From assembly GCA_028289605.1 (NCBI GenBank), contig JANQON010000003.1:1-64000 (forward strand): a DNA stretch of 64,000 bases. Direction: 5' to 3'. Below, in pieces: positions 1-7,898 of this stretch (its first letter is position 1; each line of letters starts with the position of its first letter). The notes under the pieces were generated by a model. It saw nothing but the letters and a program-made list of their open reading frames with translations. It did not search any database and was not told where the DNA came from. Both the position numbers and the translations under genes were made by a program. The stretch is from Hyphococcus sp. (GTDB taxonomy: Bacteria > Pseudomonadota > Alphaproteobacteria > Caulobacterales > Parvularculaceae).

Positions 1-351
1 CGGACCTTTCACGGCAAACCTCCGGCAGATCCCGGATCTGCAACGCAGCGTTTCACGCTGCATTGCGTCCGGGATGACGATTGGTTTTTCTGTTGAACCA
101 GCACCTCCTCCGCTCATTCCGGCCCGCGCGCGAAGGCGCGCAAACTGACAACTGACCGCTTCGCGGTCGGGCCGGAATCTCGGGAGGCAAGCTCAGAGTA
201 AGTTGCACGAGATCCCGACTTTCGCCGGGATGAGCGGAGGACTTGGAACCGGGATGAGCGGCCCACGCAATGGCCGCCCGCTGCGACAAGTGGGCGCCGC
301 TGACTTGGGCGCGTCTTTCCAGTATGACCTTCAGCGCGAGCGGAGTTGAAC
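1..351. other. Non-coding region with palindromic repeats
   Basis: No open frame here has a plausible family signature; all look like high-GC chance frames. The stretch holds the hairpin at 29-75, a second short dyad around 211-232 (atcccg facing cgggat), and two copies of ccgggatgagcgg near 225 and 249. The same core reappears in the perfect hairpin at 39973-40000, which points to a dispersed repeat family. Confidence 0.5.
29..75. repeat. Long intergenic hairpin (REP-like)
   Basis: An outer 8-bp stem (29-36 with 68-75) encloses an 11-bp inner stem with one mismatch (40-50 with 56-66) and a 5-base loop. Short bulges separate the two stems. It lies upstream of the SCO gene in a stretch without coding signal, and its outer arm shares the atcccgg core seen in other intergenic hairpins here. 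It is probably a dispersed extragenic palindrome. Confidence 0.6.
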
Positions 352-957
352 ATGATGAACGGAAAAGTATTGCTTTCGGTCGCGGCGGCGTTCGCCGTGG
401 CGGCGTGCTCCCAGGACAAATCTGCGAACGGCGTCGTGCCGATGGACGGCGTCGTCGCCCTGTCCGACGTCTTCACCGGCGATTTTGCGCTCGTCGACAA
501 GAACAGCAATCCGGTCTCGGATGAGGATTTCGAGGGGAAAGTGATGCTGGTCTATTTCGGGTTTACGCATTGTCCCGACGTGTGCCCGGTGGATGTCGGC
601 GTGATGAGCGCAGCGCTCAACGAATTGGGCGACGACGCTGACGCCGTTGCGCCGGTTTTCATCACCGTCGATCCCGAGCGGGACACGCCGGAGCGGGTCG
701 GTCAGTATGTTGGGTTCGACGAGCGCCTGATCGCGCTGACCGGCTCGGTCGAGGCGATCGATGCGGCGCGCGAGAGCTTTAAACAATACGCCAAGAAACA
801 GCCGCTGCCCGACAGCGCCCTTGAATACACCGTTGACCACGCGCGGTTCTTCTATGTCAGCGATCGCGCCGGACAGCCGCAATACGCCATGACCGGCGGC
901 GCCAGCCCGCAGGAACTGGCCGCGCTTCTGCGGCGCAGCATCCTCGACGAGTCGTGA
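352..957 (+). CDS. SCO1/SenC/PrrC family lipoprotein
   Basis: This is a copper chaperone-like thioredoxin-fold protein involved in copper delivery to cytochrome c oxidase. The 201-residue product has a short signal with a lipobox ending at Cys19, so it is likely anchored to the membrane and faces the periplasm. The diagnostic Cys-x3-Cys pair is C74/C78 within HCPDVCP, and the conserved metal-ligand His is H163 in DHARFF. A TTG at 346 is in frame, but the GGAG at 342-345 is spaced correctly for ATG 352. No oxidase genes are nearby, so the partner is inferred from the family alone. Confidence 0.9.
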   Translation: MMNGKVLLSVAAAFAVAACSQDKSANGVVPMDGVVALSDVFTGDFALVDKNSNPVSDEDFEGKVMLVYFGFTHCPDVCPVDVGVMSAALNELGDDADAVAPVFITVDPERDTPERVGQYVGFDERLIALTGSVEAIDAARESFKQYAKKQPLPDSALEYTVDHARFFYVSDRAGQPQYAMTGGASPQELAALLRRSILDES

Positions 958-971
958 TCGGCAGAAAAATC

Positions 972-1088
972 CAATATTATCAACGGATTAATAGCATTCT
1001 CCCGCGCCGCCGGTGATTACAACCTTGTCAGAAAACGTTGATTTTCCCTACAAAGCCGCTCAATTATCGACGGATTGTTAGCGTTCCA
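972..1088. promoter_or_regulatory. Imperfect direct repeats upstream of phaZ
   Basis: Two copies of a roughly 26-base motif (core ttatcRacggattRWtagcRttc) lie at 972-999 and 1061-1087, on the same strand and about 88 bases apart. They sit in the gap before the PHB depolymerase gene, with the second copy ending about 57 bases before its start. The layout suggests binding sites on the same DNA face, but no known regulator motif is recognised. Confidence 0.35.
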
Positions 1089-1144
1089 GGCCAAAAATTG
1101 TGCTTCGCAGCAACAAGGCCTGATGGTTAGGGGCGGCTTTTTCG

Positions 1145-2443
1145 ATGTTGTATTCGGCTTATGAGCTTGCATACGCGGCGGTTGCGCCGGCGCGCTACGC
1201 CGCCGGTCTCGGCGCGCGGTTCTGGCGATCTCCGTTTAATCCCGCATCCGGCACCTGGGCCGGCCGGTCGACCGCCGCGGCGCTCGATCTCTTCGAAAAC
1301 GCCATGCGCCGGTATCCGAAGCCGGAATGGGGGATCGATGAAACCCATGTGAACGGCGTTGCGATCCCGATTGAGATCGAGACCGTTGAGAAAAAACCGT
1401 TCTGTAATTTGATCCGGTTCAAGCGCGATGCGGCGGTTCTCAAGCGAACGAAACTGCACGCGGAGCCGGATCCGAAAGTGCTGATCGTTGCGCCGATGTC
1501 GGGACACTACGCGACGCTGCTGCGCGGCACCGTTGAAGCAATGCTGCCCGGTCACGATGTCTACATCACGGACTGGACGGATGCGCGAAACGTACCGCTT
1601 TCGGCCGGGCGCTTCGACCTTAATGATTTCATTGACTATCTGATGGACTTTATGCGGACGATCGGCGCCTCGTCGGTCACCGGCCGCGCCCATGGCGTCG
1701 CCGTCTGCCAGCCGGGGCCTGCGCTGTTGTCGGCTGCGGCGGTGATGGCCGAAGAGGAAGATCCGTTCCGGCCCGCGTCAATTACCTTGATGGGCAGTCC
1801 GATCGATACCCGGCGGTCGCCTACGGTGCCGAACCAGCTGAGCCAGGAACGCCCGTTCGAGTGGTTCCAGAACAATATGATTTTCACGGTGCCGGCGCCG
1901 TATGCGGGCGTGATGCGCCGGGTGTATCCAGGTTTTGTTCAGCTTTATTCGTTCCTGGCCATGAACTCAAACCGGCATCTCAACGCTCACTACGACTACT
2001 TCAAGCACCTGGTCGAGGGCGACGGCGACGGCGCGGACAAACATCGCAGTTTCTATGACGAGTATCTGTCGGTCATGGACATGACGGAAGAGTTCTATCT
2101 TCAGACCATTCGCGAGGTGTTTCAGGAGCATTCCCTGGCGGACGGCAAGTTCATGCATCGCGGCCAGCGCGTGAAGCCGGAAAGCATAACGGATGTCGGG
2201 CTCATGACCGTCGAGGGGGAGAACGACGACATTTCCGGAATCGGCCAGACGCAGGCGTCCCATGACTTGTGCGCGAGAATTCCCGACGAGATGAAAGTCG
2301 ACTACATTCAGCCCGGCGTCGGCCATTACGGCGTCTTCAACGGCTCGCGCTGGCGCTCCGAGATCCAGCCGAAGCTTGCAAAATTCATCGCTGTCCAGGA
2401 AAGGCGCGCCGCCGCGCCGGGCCTGCGCCTGGCGGCGGAATAG
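1145..2443 (+). CDS. phaZ: Intracellular poly(3-hydroxybutyrate) depolymerase
   Basis: It hydrolyses native PHB granules inside the cell to release 3-hydroxybutyrate units. The 432-residue length fits the Cupriavidus PhaZ1-type family, an alpha/beta hydrolase with a cysteine nucleophile. The nucleophile is C188 in VAVCQPGPA, the acid is D361 or D362 in GENDDISG, and the base is H394 in GVGHYGVF. There is no signal peptide, as expected for granule-associated enzymes. The synthesis genes phaA-phaB and regulator phaR lie about 18 kb away in this window, so the locus is split. A direct repeat pair precedes the gene. Confidence 0.9.
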   Translation: MLYSAYELAYAAVAPARYAAGLGARFWRSPFNPASGTWAGRSTAAALDLFENAMRRYPKPEWGIDETHVNGVAIPIEIETVEKKPFCNLIRFKRDAAVLKRTKLHAEPDPKVLIVAPMSGHYATLLRGTVEAMLPGHDVYITDWTDARNVPLSAGRFDLNDFIDYLMDFMRTIGASSVTGRAHGVAVCQPGPALLSAAAVMAEEEDPFRPASITLMGSPIDTRRSPTVPNQLSQERPFEWFQNNMIFTVPAPYAGVMRRVYPGFVQLYSFLAMNSNRHLNAHYDYFKHLVEGDGDGADKHRSFYDEYLSVMDMTEEFYLQTIREVFQEHSLADGKFMHRGQRVKPESITDVGLMTVEGENDDISGIGQTQASHDLCARIPDEMKVDYIQPGVGHYGVFNGSRWRSEIQPKLAKFIAVQERRAAAPGLRLAAE

Positions 2444-2516
2444 AACGCCTCAATTGACTCGCCCGGCATTGCGGCGCCCGTTGAGCCCGGCCCGCAGCTC
2501 GGTTATGCACGCCGTC

Positions 2517-3521
2517 ATGTCAGCGCTTGATCCTGTGCGAATCGGATGTCTCGGCGCGGCGCGCATTGCGCCGGCGGCCCTTGTCTATCCGGCTCATGTG
2601 CGCGGTGATGTTGAGCTCATCGCCGTCGCCGCAAGGGATGAGGCGCGCGCAACCGCATTTGCCGCGCAGCACGGTTTTGCTGAGGCGCTTCCCGACTATG
2701 ACAGCGTCGTAAGCCATCCCGACATTGACCTCATCTACAATCCGCTGCCGATCGACGCTCACGCGCCGTGGACGCTCAAGGCGTTGGAAGCGGGCAAGCA
2801 CGTTCTTTGCGAGAAGCCGTTCGCCATGAACGCAAACGAAGCGCGCGCCATGATTGATGCGGCGACGCGGAACGGAAGGCGCGTTATTGAAGCGTTTCAC
2901 CATCGCTACCATCCGGCGTTTCAAACAATGCTGGATTGGATTGACGACGGCCGCATCGGCGCGGTGAAAGAAATCGACGCGGTGTTTAATGTTGCCATAT
3001 CGGACAAGGCTGGTGCGGAAATCCGCCATCAACCGGTGCGCGGCGGCGGCGCGTTTATGGACCTCGGCTGCTATCCCTTGAGTTGGGCGCTATCGGTCGT
3101 GGATGCGGCGCCAGTCGCGGTCGACGCATCGGCGACATTGACGCCGCGCGGGGTCGACGAGGCGATGACGGCGAGGCTTCAATTCGCGAGCGGCGCGGCC
3201 GCGCGGCTGTCGGCGTCTATGGCGATGGATAAGAATTTTGAGTCGCGTCTGACCGTAACCGGTGAAAGCGACGTCATTGAGTTCGTCAATCCGGTCCAGC
3301 CCCATCGCGGCGCCAGCCTGCGCTTAAAAAGCGGGGAGGGCGTACCGGTCGCGCGACTCTCAACATATACTTACCAGCTCGGCGCGGTCGTAGACGCCCT
3401 CAGTTCAGGCGAAGAACTGCCGACGGAGGGGGCGGCGACCTTGCGCCAGCAGGAAACGATTGACGCGATCTATGCTGCTGCAGGTTTATCGCATCTGCGC
3501 GAAACAGGCGTTCGGAATTGA
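2517..3521 (+). CDS. Gfo/Idh/MocA family oxidoreductase
   Basis: An NAD(P)-dependent sugar or cyclitol dehydrogenase-like enzyme of 334 residues. An N-terminal Rossmann fold starts at RIGCLGAARIAP, and the family signature CEKPFAMN carries the catalytic-region lysine. The C-terminal half follows the usual alpha/beta substrate domain. The open frame extends upstream into phaZ, but that part is unlike the family; ATG 2517 (or 2505) places the Rossmann motif at the normal distance from the start. The substrate cannot be deduced from sequence or neighbours. Confidence 0.85.
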   Translation: MSALDPVRIGCLGAARIAPAALVYPAHVRGDVELIAVAARDEARATAFAAQHGFAEALPDYDSVVSHPDIDLIYNPLPIDAHAPWTLKALEAGKHVLCEKPFAMNANEARAMIDAATRNGRRVIEAFHHRYHPAFQTMLDWIDDGRIGAVKEIDAVFNVAISDKAGAEIRHQPVRGGGAFMDLGCYPLSWALSVVDAAPVAVDASATLTPRGVDEAMTARLQFASGAAARLSASMAMDKNFESRLTVTGESDVIEFVNPVQPHRGASLRLKSGEGVPVARLSTYTYQLGAVVDALSSGEELPTEGAATLRQQETIDAIYAAAGLSHLRETGVRN

Positions 3522-3548
3522 CGGGGCGAGTTTCCAGTTTCCGGGGTG

Positions 3549-3590
3549 TTCCGAAGTCAAAGCGCGGTCAAGGGCGCTTTGACTTCGGAA
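3549..3590. repeat. Perfect 17-bp inverted repeat
   Basis: The arms at 3549-3565 and 3574-3590 are perfectly complementary with an 8-base loop. It follows the stop of the oxidoreductase gene and may act as a transcript end, but there is no T-run after it. It is the first of two consecutive strong dyads in this gap. Confidence 0.6.
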
Positions 3591-3603
3591 AAAGCTGCTC
3601 ATT

Positions 3604-3637
3604 AAGAGCTGTAAGCAGAGATCTGCTTACAGCTCTT
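3604..3637. repeat. Perfect 16-bp inverted repeat with 2-base spacer
   Basis: The arms at 3604-3619 and 3622-3637 are perfectly complementary and nearly touch, which is more like an operator or cruciform than a terminator. It lies 48 bases before the yidD start and directly after the 3549-3590 dyad. No regulator family is recognised. Confidence 0.55.
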
Positions 3638-3684
3638 GACCAGAAAGCGTTGGAGCCGAATTCTGAACTGCGCCGGAATACCTT

Positions 3685-4029
3685 GTGACCCGATCATTCC
3701 TTAACGCCGCCACCCTGGGCCTCCTCAAAGGCTACAAAACCGTCCTGTCGCCGGTGTTTTATTTGCTCGGCGCGCGTTGCCGGCATGAGCCGACATGTTC
3801 TGACTACGCCGCCGAAGCATTCCGCAAGCATAAAGCCGGCCGGGCGTTCTGGCTGACGCTGTCCCGCCTGTCGCGGTGCCATCCCTGGGGGTCGCATGGC
3901 TTTGACCCGGTTCCGGATGATGCGCCGTCGGTGGGCTGGCGCATATGGCGGTTGGGCGACTGGGCTTGGACGGAAAGGGGCACTGACGAAACAGGGCGGC
4001 CCGAAAGCCGCCCTGAATCATCGGCGTAA
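3685..4029 (+). CDS. yidD: Membrane protein insertion efficiency factor YidD
   Basis: A small peripheral membrane protein that assists YidC-dependent insertion. Family signatures are LLKGYKTVLSP near the N-terminus, CRHEPTCSDYA with its conserved cysteines, and RCHPWGSHGFDPVP. The start is GTG 3685. At 114 residues it is slightly longer than typical because of a C-terminal tail after the DPVP motif. It is not beside rnpA or yidC, which is common in alphaproteobacteria. Confidence 0.93.
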   Translation: MTRSFLNAATLGLLKGYKTVLSPVFYLLGARCRHEPTCSDYAAEAFRKHKAGRAFWLTLSRLSRCHPWGSHGFDPVPDDAPSVGWRIWRLGDWAWTERGTDETGRPESRPESSA

Positions 4030-4032
4030 CGC

Positions 4033-5178
4033 CTAGTCTCTCGCTTTCAGCGAAACCAGTCGATCAAGGACCGCGTTCAATCCTTCGCCTGACGACGCAT
4101 GCACGTCGATCCGGCCGATGCGATCGGTAACGCGTTCCAGCGCTTCCAGTTCTTTCAATCGGAGAAGCGTCGGATTGTCCTCCATCAGCCGCGCGGTGTT
4201 GAGAAGCGAGCGGGTCGCCGCTGTTTCCTCACGCCGACGGATCAGGTTCGCCTGCGCCGTTTTCTCCGCGTCGACGACGCGGTTCAACAGCGCGCGCATG
4301 TCGCCGGGAAGGATCACGTCCTTCACGCCGAGCTCGGCGATCTCCACGCCGATGTCGCCCATCTCGCGCCGGACATGGTCGACAATCTGCTTGTCGACCG
4401 ACACCCGGTCGGAGAGAACGTCATCGAGCGTCCGCCCGCCGATCGCTTCACGCACTGCAAACTGCACCAGCTTGTAGAGGTGCAGCATGTAGTCCGGCGT
4501 GGAAAGCGCCGCCTTGCGAACGTCTGCGACCTTGACGAACGACGTCAGCGTAACGCGAAGGGACACCTTGTCTTTCGTCAGGATCTCCTGCGCCGTCACT
4601 TCCAGCGGCAGCGGGCGCAGGTCGAACGTCTTCGACGTCACCGTCCGTCCGATCTGCCAGTAGCCGTAACGGCCCGGGGTCAGCGTTTCCACAAGCTCGC
4701 CGTCGAAGAAGACGAGGCCGGCTTCCGACTGGCCGACCGACACAACGCCGATCGGCGGGGTCGTGCGCTGCGCTGCGGACACCGCTTTTTCGTAAGCGAC
4801 AAGTTCCGCTTTCGACAGGCGCGGGGCTTCGAGCGCATTGATGCGCGTGACCGCCACATCCTGCAGCACTTTCCAGACATACATGGTCTGTCCCGGACGC
4901 ACGATCAGTTCAGCCCGGCCGTCCAGAGAAACGACTGCAACCTCCCCTTCGCCGACGCGAACGGTTTCAAGATTGCGCGCTGCGAGCTCCGGATGGCGCT
5001 TCGCCATGATCTCCGCCCAGGGCGACGTAAAAACGCCCCGCGCCTCATGAATCTCGCACGTCGTCCGTCCCAGCGCGTCCCAACGGACGCGCCGACCCGG
5101 CTCCAGCACCTCGATCAAGCGGCCATCCCGGATGAGGAGGCCGCGTCGATTTTCAGCAATGACAAATGTTTTCAGCAT
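4033..5178 (-). CDS. SPFH/band 7 (slipin-like) protein with repeated N-terminal modules
   Basis: A 381-residue prohibitin/stomatin-superfamily protein, usually a membrane-associated scaffold. The SPFH domain spans roughly residues 150-320, followed by a region with ALLNRVVDAEKTAQANLIRR that is typical of slipins. The N-terminus is odd: a module of the form GLxxxDGxLxExLxPGxxxxW occurs at about residues 13-33, again more weakly at 79-102, and again at 154-174. There is no clear N-terminal transmembrane hairpin. The gene lies downstream of the tRNA-like pair on the same strand. Function is inferred from the family only. Confidence 0.8.
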   Translation of the reverse strand: MLKTFVIAENRRGLLIRDGRLIEVLEPGRRVRWDALGRTTCEIHEARGVFTSPWAEIMAKRHPELAARNLETVRVGEGEVAVVSLDGRAELIVRPGQTMYVWKVLQDVAVTRINALEAPRLSKAELVAYEKAVSAAQRTTPPIGVVSVGQSEAGLVFFDGELVETLTPGRYGYWQIGRTVTSKTFDLRPLPLEVTAQEILTKDKVSLRVTLTSFVKVADVRKAALSTPDYMLHLYKLVQFAVREAIGGRTLDDVLSDRVSVDKQIVDHVRREMGDIGVEIAELGVKDVILPGDMRALLNRVVDAEKTAQANLIRRREETAATRSLLNTARLMEDNPTLLRLKELEALERVTDRIGRIDVHASSGEGLNAVLDRLVSLKARD

Positions 5179-5650
5179 TGCGTCCTCCTCGTTTTGTCGC
5201 CAGCCCGATGCCGGCGAAAGGGCGCGGGAGATAGGCGCAAACAGAAATCATGTAAAGGGCGAATTAGAAATTAATCCGCAAAAAGACGAATTTTGAAATT
5301 TGTTTCAAATCGTGACAAGCATTCGAACGCGGCGTTAGCAGCCGGCTCAGTCTAGTGCTTGGTTTTGTTGAATAGGTTCGGCCGGAACCGTTCCCCGTCA
5401 ACCAGGCGGTCCGGCGCTTAAGGCGAAAGTTTCTCCGGTTCAGCATCGCCCGCAGCAGAAAGACCTCGGTCCCTCCCTGGGAGACGGCGCACGCCGTGAG
5501 AACGCTTTCGCCGGTATCCGCGCCGGCGCATGGCCCGTCGCCGGGCGCCCTGCCCGAGGCTTGCTCTCAGCCGAAGCGTCGAGCGCCCCTCGCGAGGGCT
5601 GAACAGTCCCGGCCTCCCCATCATTTCAATTCGATGGCTTTAAAGGCCGG
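5179..5650. other. Long non-coding stretch upstream of the SPFH gene
   Basis: No frame here looks like a real gene. The reverse strand, continuing from the tRNA-like units, is GC-rich between about 5400 and 5640 with several short hairpin possibilities, then AT-rich near 5260-5300 just upstream of the SPFH start. It could hold an untranslated leader or a structured RNA. I recognise no RNase P, tmRNA or SRP RNA motifs. Confidence 0.35.
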
Positions 5651-5723
5651 AATTTGGAGCAGGAATTGAACCTGCGACAGCTAGCGTGACAAGCTAGTGC
5701 TCTACCTACTGAGCTATCCGTGT
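5651..5723 (-). tRNA. tRNA-Asp-like unit (anticodon GTC), degenerate acceptor stem
   Basis: Reading the reverse strand gives a D arm (gctc/gagc), a perfect 5-bp anticodon stem ctagc/gctag around the loop ttgtcac (anticodon GTC), a 5-base variable loop and a perfect T arm gcagg/cctgc with loop ttcaatt. Of the 7 acceptor pairs only the inner three and the outermost form; pairs 2-4 mismatch. CCA is not encoded. The anticodon loop and variable region resemble tRNA-Asp. It abuts the next unit end to end. It is either a decayed tRNA or a non-canonical tRNA-like RNA. Confidence 0.45.
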
Positions 5724-5795
5724 CGCCCATGAAGGCAATCGAAGCCTTCGACCTCCCGGCGAAAACCGGGCGCTCTTCCCCTGAGCTAATGGGCC
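5723..5795 (-). tRNA. tRNA-like unit (possible TTC anticodon), 6-base anticodon loop
   Basis: On the reverse strand the acceptor stem ggcccat/atgggcg pairs in 6 of 7 positions, the D arm is gctc/gagc and the T arm has a 6-bp stem with loop ttcgatt. The anticodon stem cccgg/ccggg is perfect but encloses only six bases (ttttcg), so the anticodon is ambiguous, with TTC (Glu) the best reading. It shares base 5723 with the downstream unit, like a tandem processed array. It is probably a decayed or atypical tRNA. Confidence 0.4.
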
Positions 5796-5993
5796 CTGTG
5801 GGCTGACATCCGCCGTGGAACACGGGACCGGCAGCGCCGGCCGCGCCCTCGGGGTCTCAGCGAGCCCCAGAGAAACAGCGAAAATCGAGCGGGGAGATAG
5901 GGCGCCTTTTTATTGCCGTCCAGTATGCCGCCAGTCAAAAAATGTTCGCGCGTATTTAACCTTGTCGCACGATCTCAGCGGTAAGATTCCGCC

Positions 5994-7127
5994 ATGACTG
6001 AGTCTAGGTGGACAGAGATCGGGCGGCGTCTGCACATTCGCGATGCGGAGCAATTCGCTCGAAGCGATATCATCCCGCATCTTGCAGGCGCGCCGGTTGA
6101 AGGCGTCAAGAAAAACGGCGAGCGCGAGAACCGTCTGGAACTTCCAATGTCGCTTGGGTTTTTTGCGTTTGTGGCGATTTTCATCGCTCTAAATGTGATT
6201 TTGCCCGACACGTTTGTCGCCGCCGCGGCCAAATTTGTTTTGTTCCCTATTTTGTTTTTGGGCGCGATCTTCCTGTCGTTCTATCTGTTTCGGGACAGAC
6301 TGGTCGAAGCATTGACCAAGGGTCAGGCGCGATTTCTTGCGCGCTCCAAGGCGTTGTCGACTCTCGCCGACCAAATCGGTCTTGCTTATGTTCCGGCCCC
6401 CGGCGGGGCGCCCGCCGCGCTGCAATGGGTCGCGAAGCAACAATGGGCGCCGACCGCCTTGCGCGCCGTTACTGAACTCCTTGACGATCACGGCGGGATG
6501 GATGACGCGCTCCAGGCGGCGCGGTTGTCAGGCGTCATGATGGGAAACGCCCAGGTAATCGGCGGCGACGACGCCCGACGCGACTATCTCCAATCCAAAG
6601 CGCAAACCGCCCATGTTGAAGACGGGTTTCGCGGGGAGAGGGGCGGCGTTCCCTTCAGCGCGTTCGAATGGGTCGAAAGCGACGGCGATTCCGGCGCCGT
6701 GCATCACCTCGTCATGGTCTTTACCGCGCCACGGCGACTGTTCGGCGTCACGCAATTGCGCAGCCGACACATCACGTGGCCGGGAAACACAGGCGATGCG
6801 GCGCTCAAGCCGGTCGGCGTCGTGGCGCCGGCTTTTGAAGATCGCTTTCGAATGCGGTCAAGCGACCAGGTCGAGGCGCGGGCGATATTTGATCCGGCGG
6901 TGCTTGAACGGGTCGCCGATCTTGCTCATGGAGAAAAAGTGCGCGCCGTTGCGTTCCAGGATCATTTGGTCATCGACGTTGAGGGCGAAGACCGGTTCGC
7001 GATGATTGATCTCGTCACCGGCGAATGGAGCGAAGAAACCGTCGCCGCGTCTTTGCATAACGTCGCCGATATGTTGGATCTCGCCGACGCGGTGGCGCGT
7101 GCTTTCAACCTGCGCGCGGCGGCCTAG
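5994..7127 (+). CDS. DUF3137-like membrane protein
   Basis: A 377-residue protein with two adjacent hydrophobic segments at about residues 52-71 and 76-99, followed by a long soluble domain. The soluble part (near 175-330) has the look of the DUF3137 family: an early GDDARRDYLQSK region, then beta-rich segments around an LVMVFTAPRR stretch. There is no signal peptide. The gene stands alone, flanked by the tRNA-like units and by a dispersed inverted repeat. Function is unknown; the family call is from memory and moderate. Confidence 0.65.
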   Translation: MTESRWTEIGRRLHIRDAEQFARSDIIPHLAGAPVEGVKKNGERENRLELPMSLGFFAFVAIFIALNVILPDTFVAAAAKFVLFPILFLGAIFLSFYLFRDRLVEALTKGQARFLARSKALSTLADQIGLAYVPAPGGAPAALQWVAKQQWAPTALRAVTELLDDHGGMDDALQAARLSGVMMGNAQVIGGDDARRDYLQSKAQTAHVEDGFRGERGGVPFSAFEWVESDGDSGAVHHLVMVFTAPRRLFGVTQLRSRHITWPGNTGDAALKPVGVVAPAFEDRFRMRSSDQVEARAIFDPAVLERVADLAHGEKVRAVAFQDHLVIDVEGEDRFAMIDLVTGEWSEETVAASLHNVADMLDLADAVARAFNLRAAA

Positions 7128-7157
7128 AGTCGGTTGTATTTGAGGCGAGTCGAAATT

Positions 7158-7268
7158 CCTCGTCCTTCGAGGCCGGCTACGCCCGCGCCTCAGGATGAGG
7201 AATTTCCATATCTACGCGCACTCTTAGCTTCATCCTGAGGTGGGCCGAAGGCCCCTCGAAGGATGGCC
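7158..7268. repeat. Dispersed intergenic inverted repeat (REP/BIME-like)
   Basis: Two nested arm pairs face each other: ccttcgagg at 7164-7172 with cctcgaagg at 7254-7262, and cctcaggatga at 7188-7198 with the complementary tcatcctgagg at 7230-7240. The word tcatcctgagg next to a ccttcgagg arm is typical of intergenic repeats spread through alphaproteobacterial genomes. It lies between convergent genes. Confidence 0.7.
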
Positions 7269-7305
7269 GCAACCTCGAATTGAACCATGCAATCTGAAAC
7301 CGGCC

Positions 7306-7791
7306 CTAATCCATCCGCTCAAAGACCAATGAAAAACCGCCGTCTTCGCCGTTCTCGATCTGCTTGACGTCGACGCGAAGCGTATCCTCGTCCGGCATCC
7401 AATACCGTATCGACGTCACCGTGTGCGAAGGCGGATCGGCTGTGAAGCGCGCATCGCGCCCGTCCAACGTCGACAACGTCAATTCCAGCGGTCCGCCGTC
7501 GCCTTCCCAGGTGGTGAAGTCTGCATTGTAGTGCTTGAACCGCATCACGAGGCGGTCATTCTCTTCGGCGATGACGATATATTCCAGAACCTGCAATTTG
7601 CCGGCGGCGACGCCGCGGGCCATGCCGGTCATGACCCCGCCCTCCGGGGCCGTCCAGATTTCTTCAAAAACGAAATCGCTGTCGCCGCCGCGCCAATGGC
7701 CTTCCAGAAACGATAAGTCGTCGAGGTCCGGATTGGCGAACGCCGACGCCGGCGCCAGCGTCGCTGCGATCAAAACTAATAGGAACTTCAT
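7306..7791 (-). CDS. Secreted DUF6265-like protein
   Basis: A 161-residue protein with a clear signal peptide (MKFLLVLIAATLAPASAFA). The mature part begins with LSFLEGHWRGG and is rich in beta strands, resembling lipocalin/DUF6265-type domains that often bind small hydrophobic ligands. ATG 7791 is chosen over the upstream in-frame start at 7854 because it opens directly into the signal peptide and follows a GGGAGG ribosome site. Role unknown; acts in the periplasm or outside the cell. Confidence 0.65.
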   Translation of the reverse strand: MKFLLVLIAATLAPASAFANPDLDDLSFLEGHWRGGDSDFVFEEIWTAPEGGVMTGMARGVAAGKLQVLEYIVIAEENDRLVMRFKHYNADFTTWEGDGGPLELTLSTLDGRDARFTADPPSHTVTSIRYWMPDEDTLRVDVKQIENGEDGGFSLVFERMD

Positions 7792-7898
7792 GCAAGCCTC
7801 CCGCGCTTGTTTCATTTCTACCACAAGACGTCTGTGAGCCTGAAAAATTGACATATCGCGGGTCGAAATGCCGGCCGACCCCCGCTAACGATCCTCGT

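Noticed and set aside
4099-5274. 391-residue frame opposite the SPFH gene
   Set aside because: Antisense of a clear family protein; the translation is Arg/His/Asp rich with no domain.
5418-5624. Possible small protein in the gap after the tRNA-like units
   Set aside because: Arginine-rich, without a ribosome site, conserved motif or codon pattern like its neighbours.
5400-5640. Candidate RNase P RNA or tmRNA beside the tRNA-like units
   Set aside because: I could not find the conserved cores of either RNA on either strand; only generic GC-rich hairpins.
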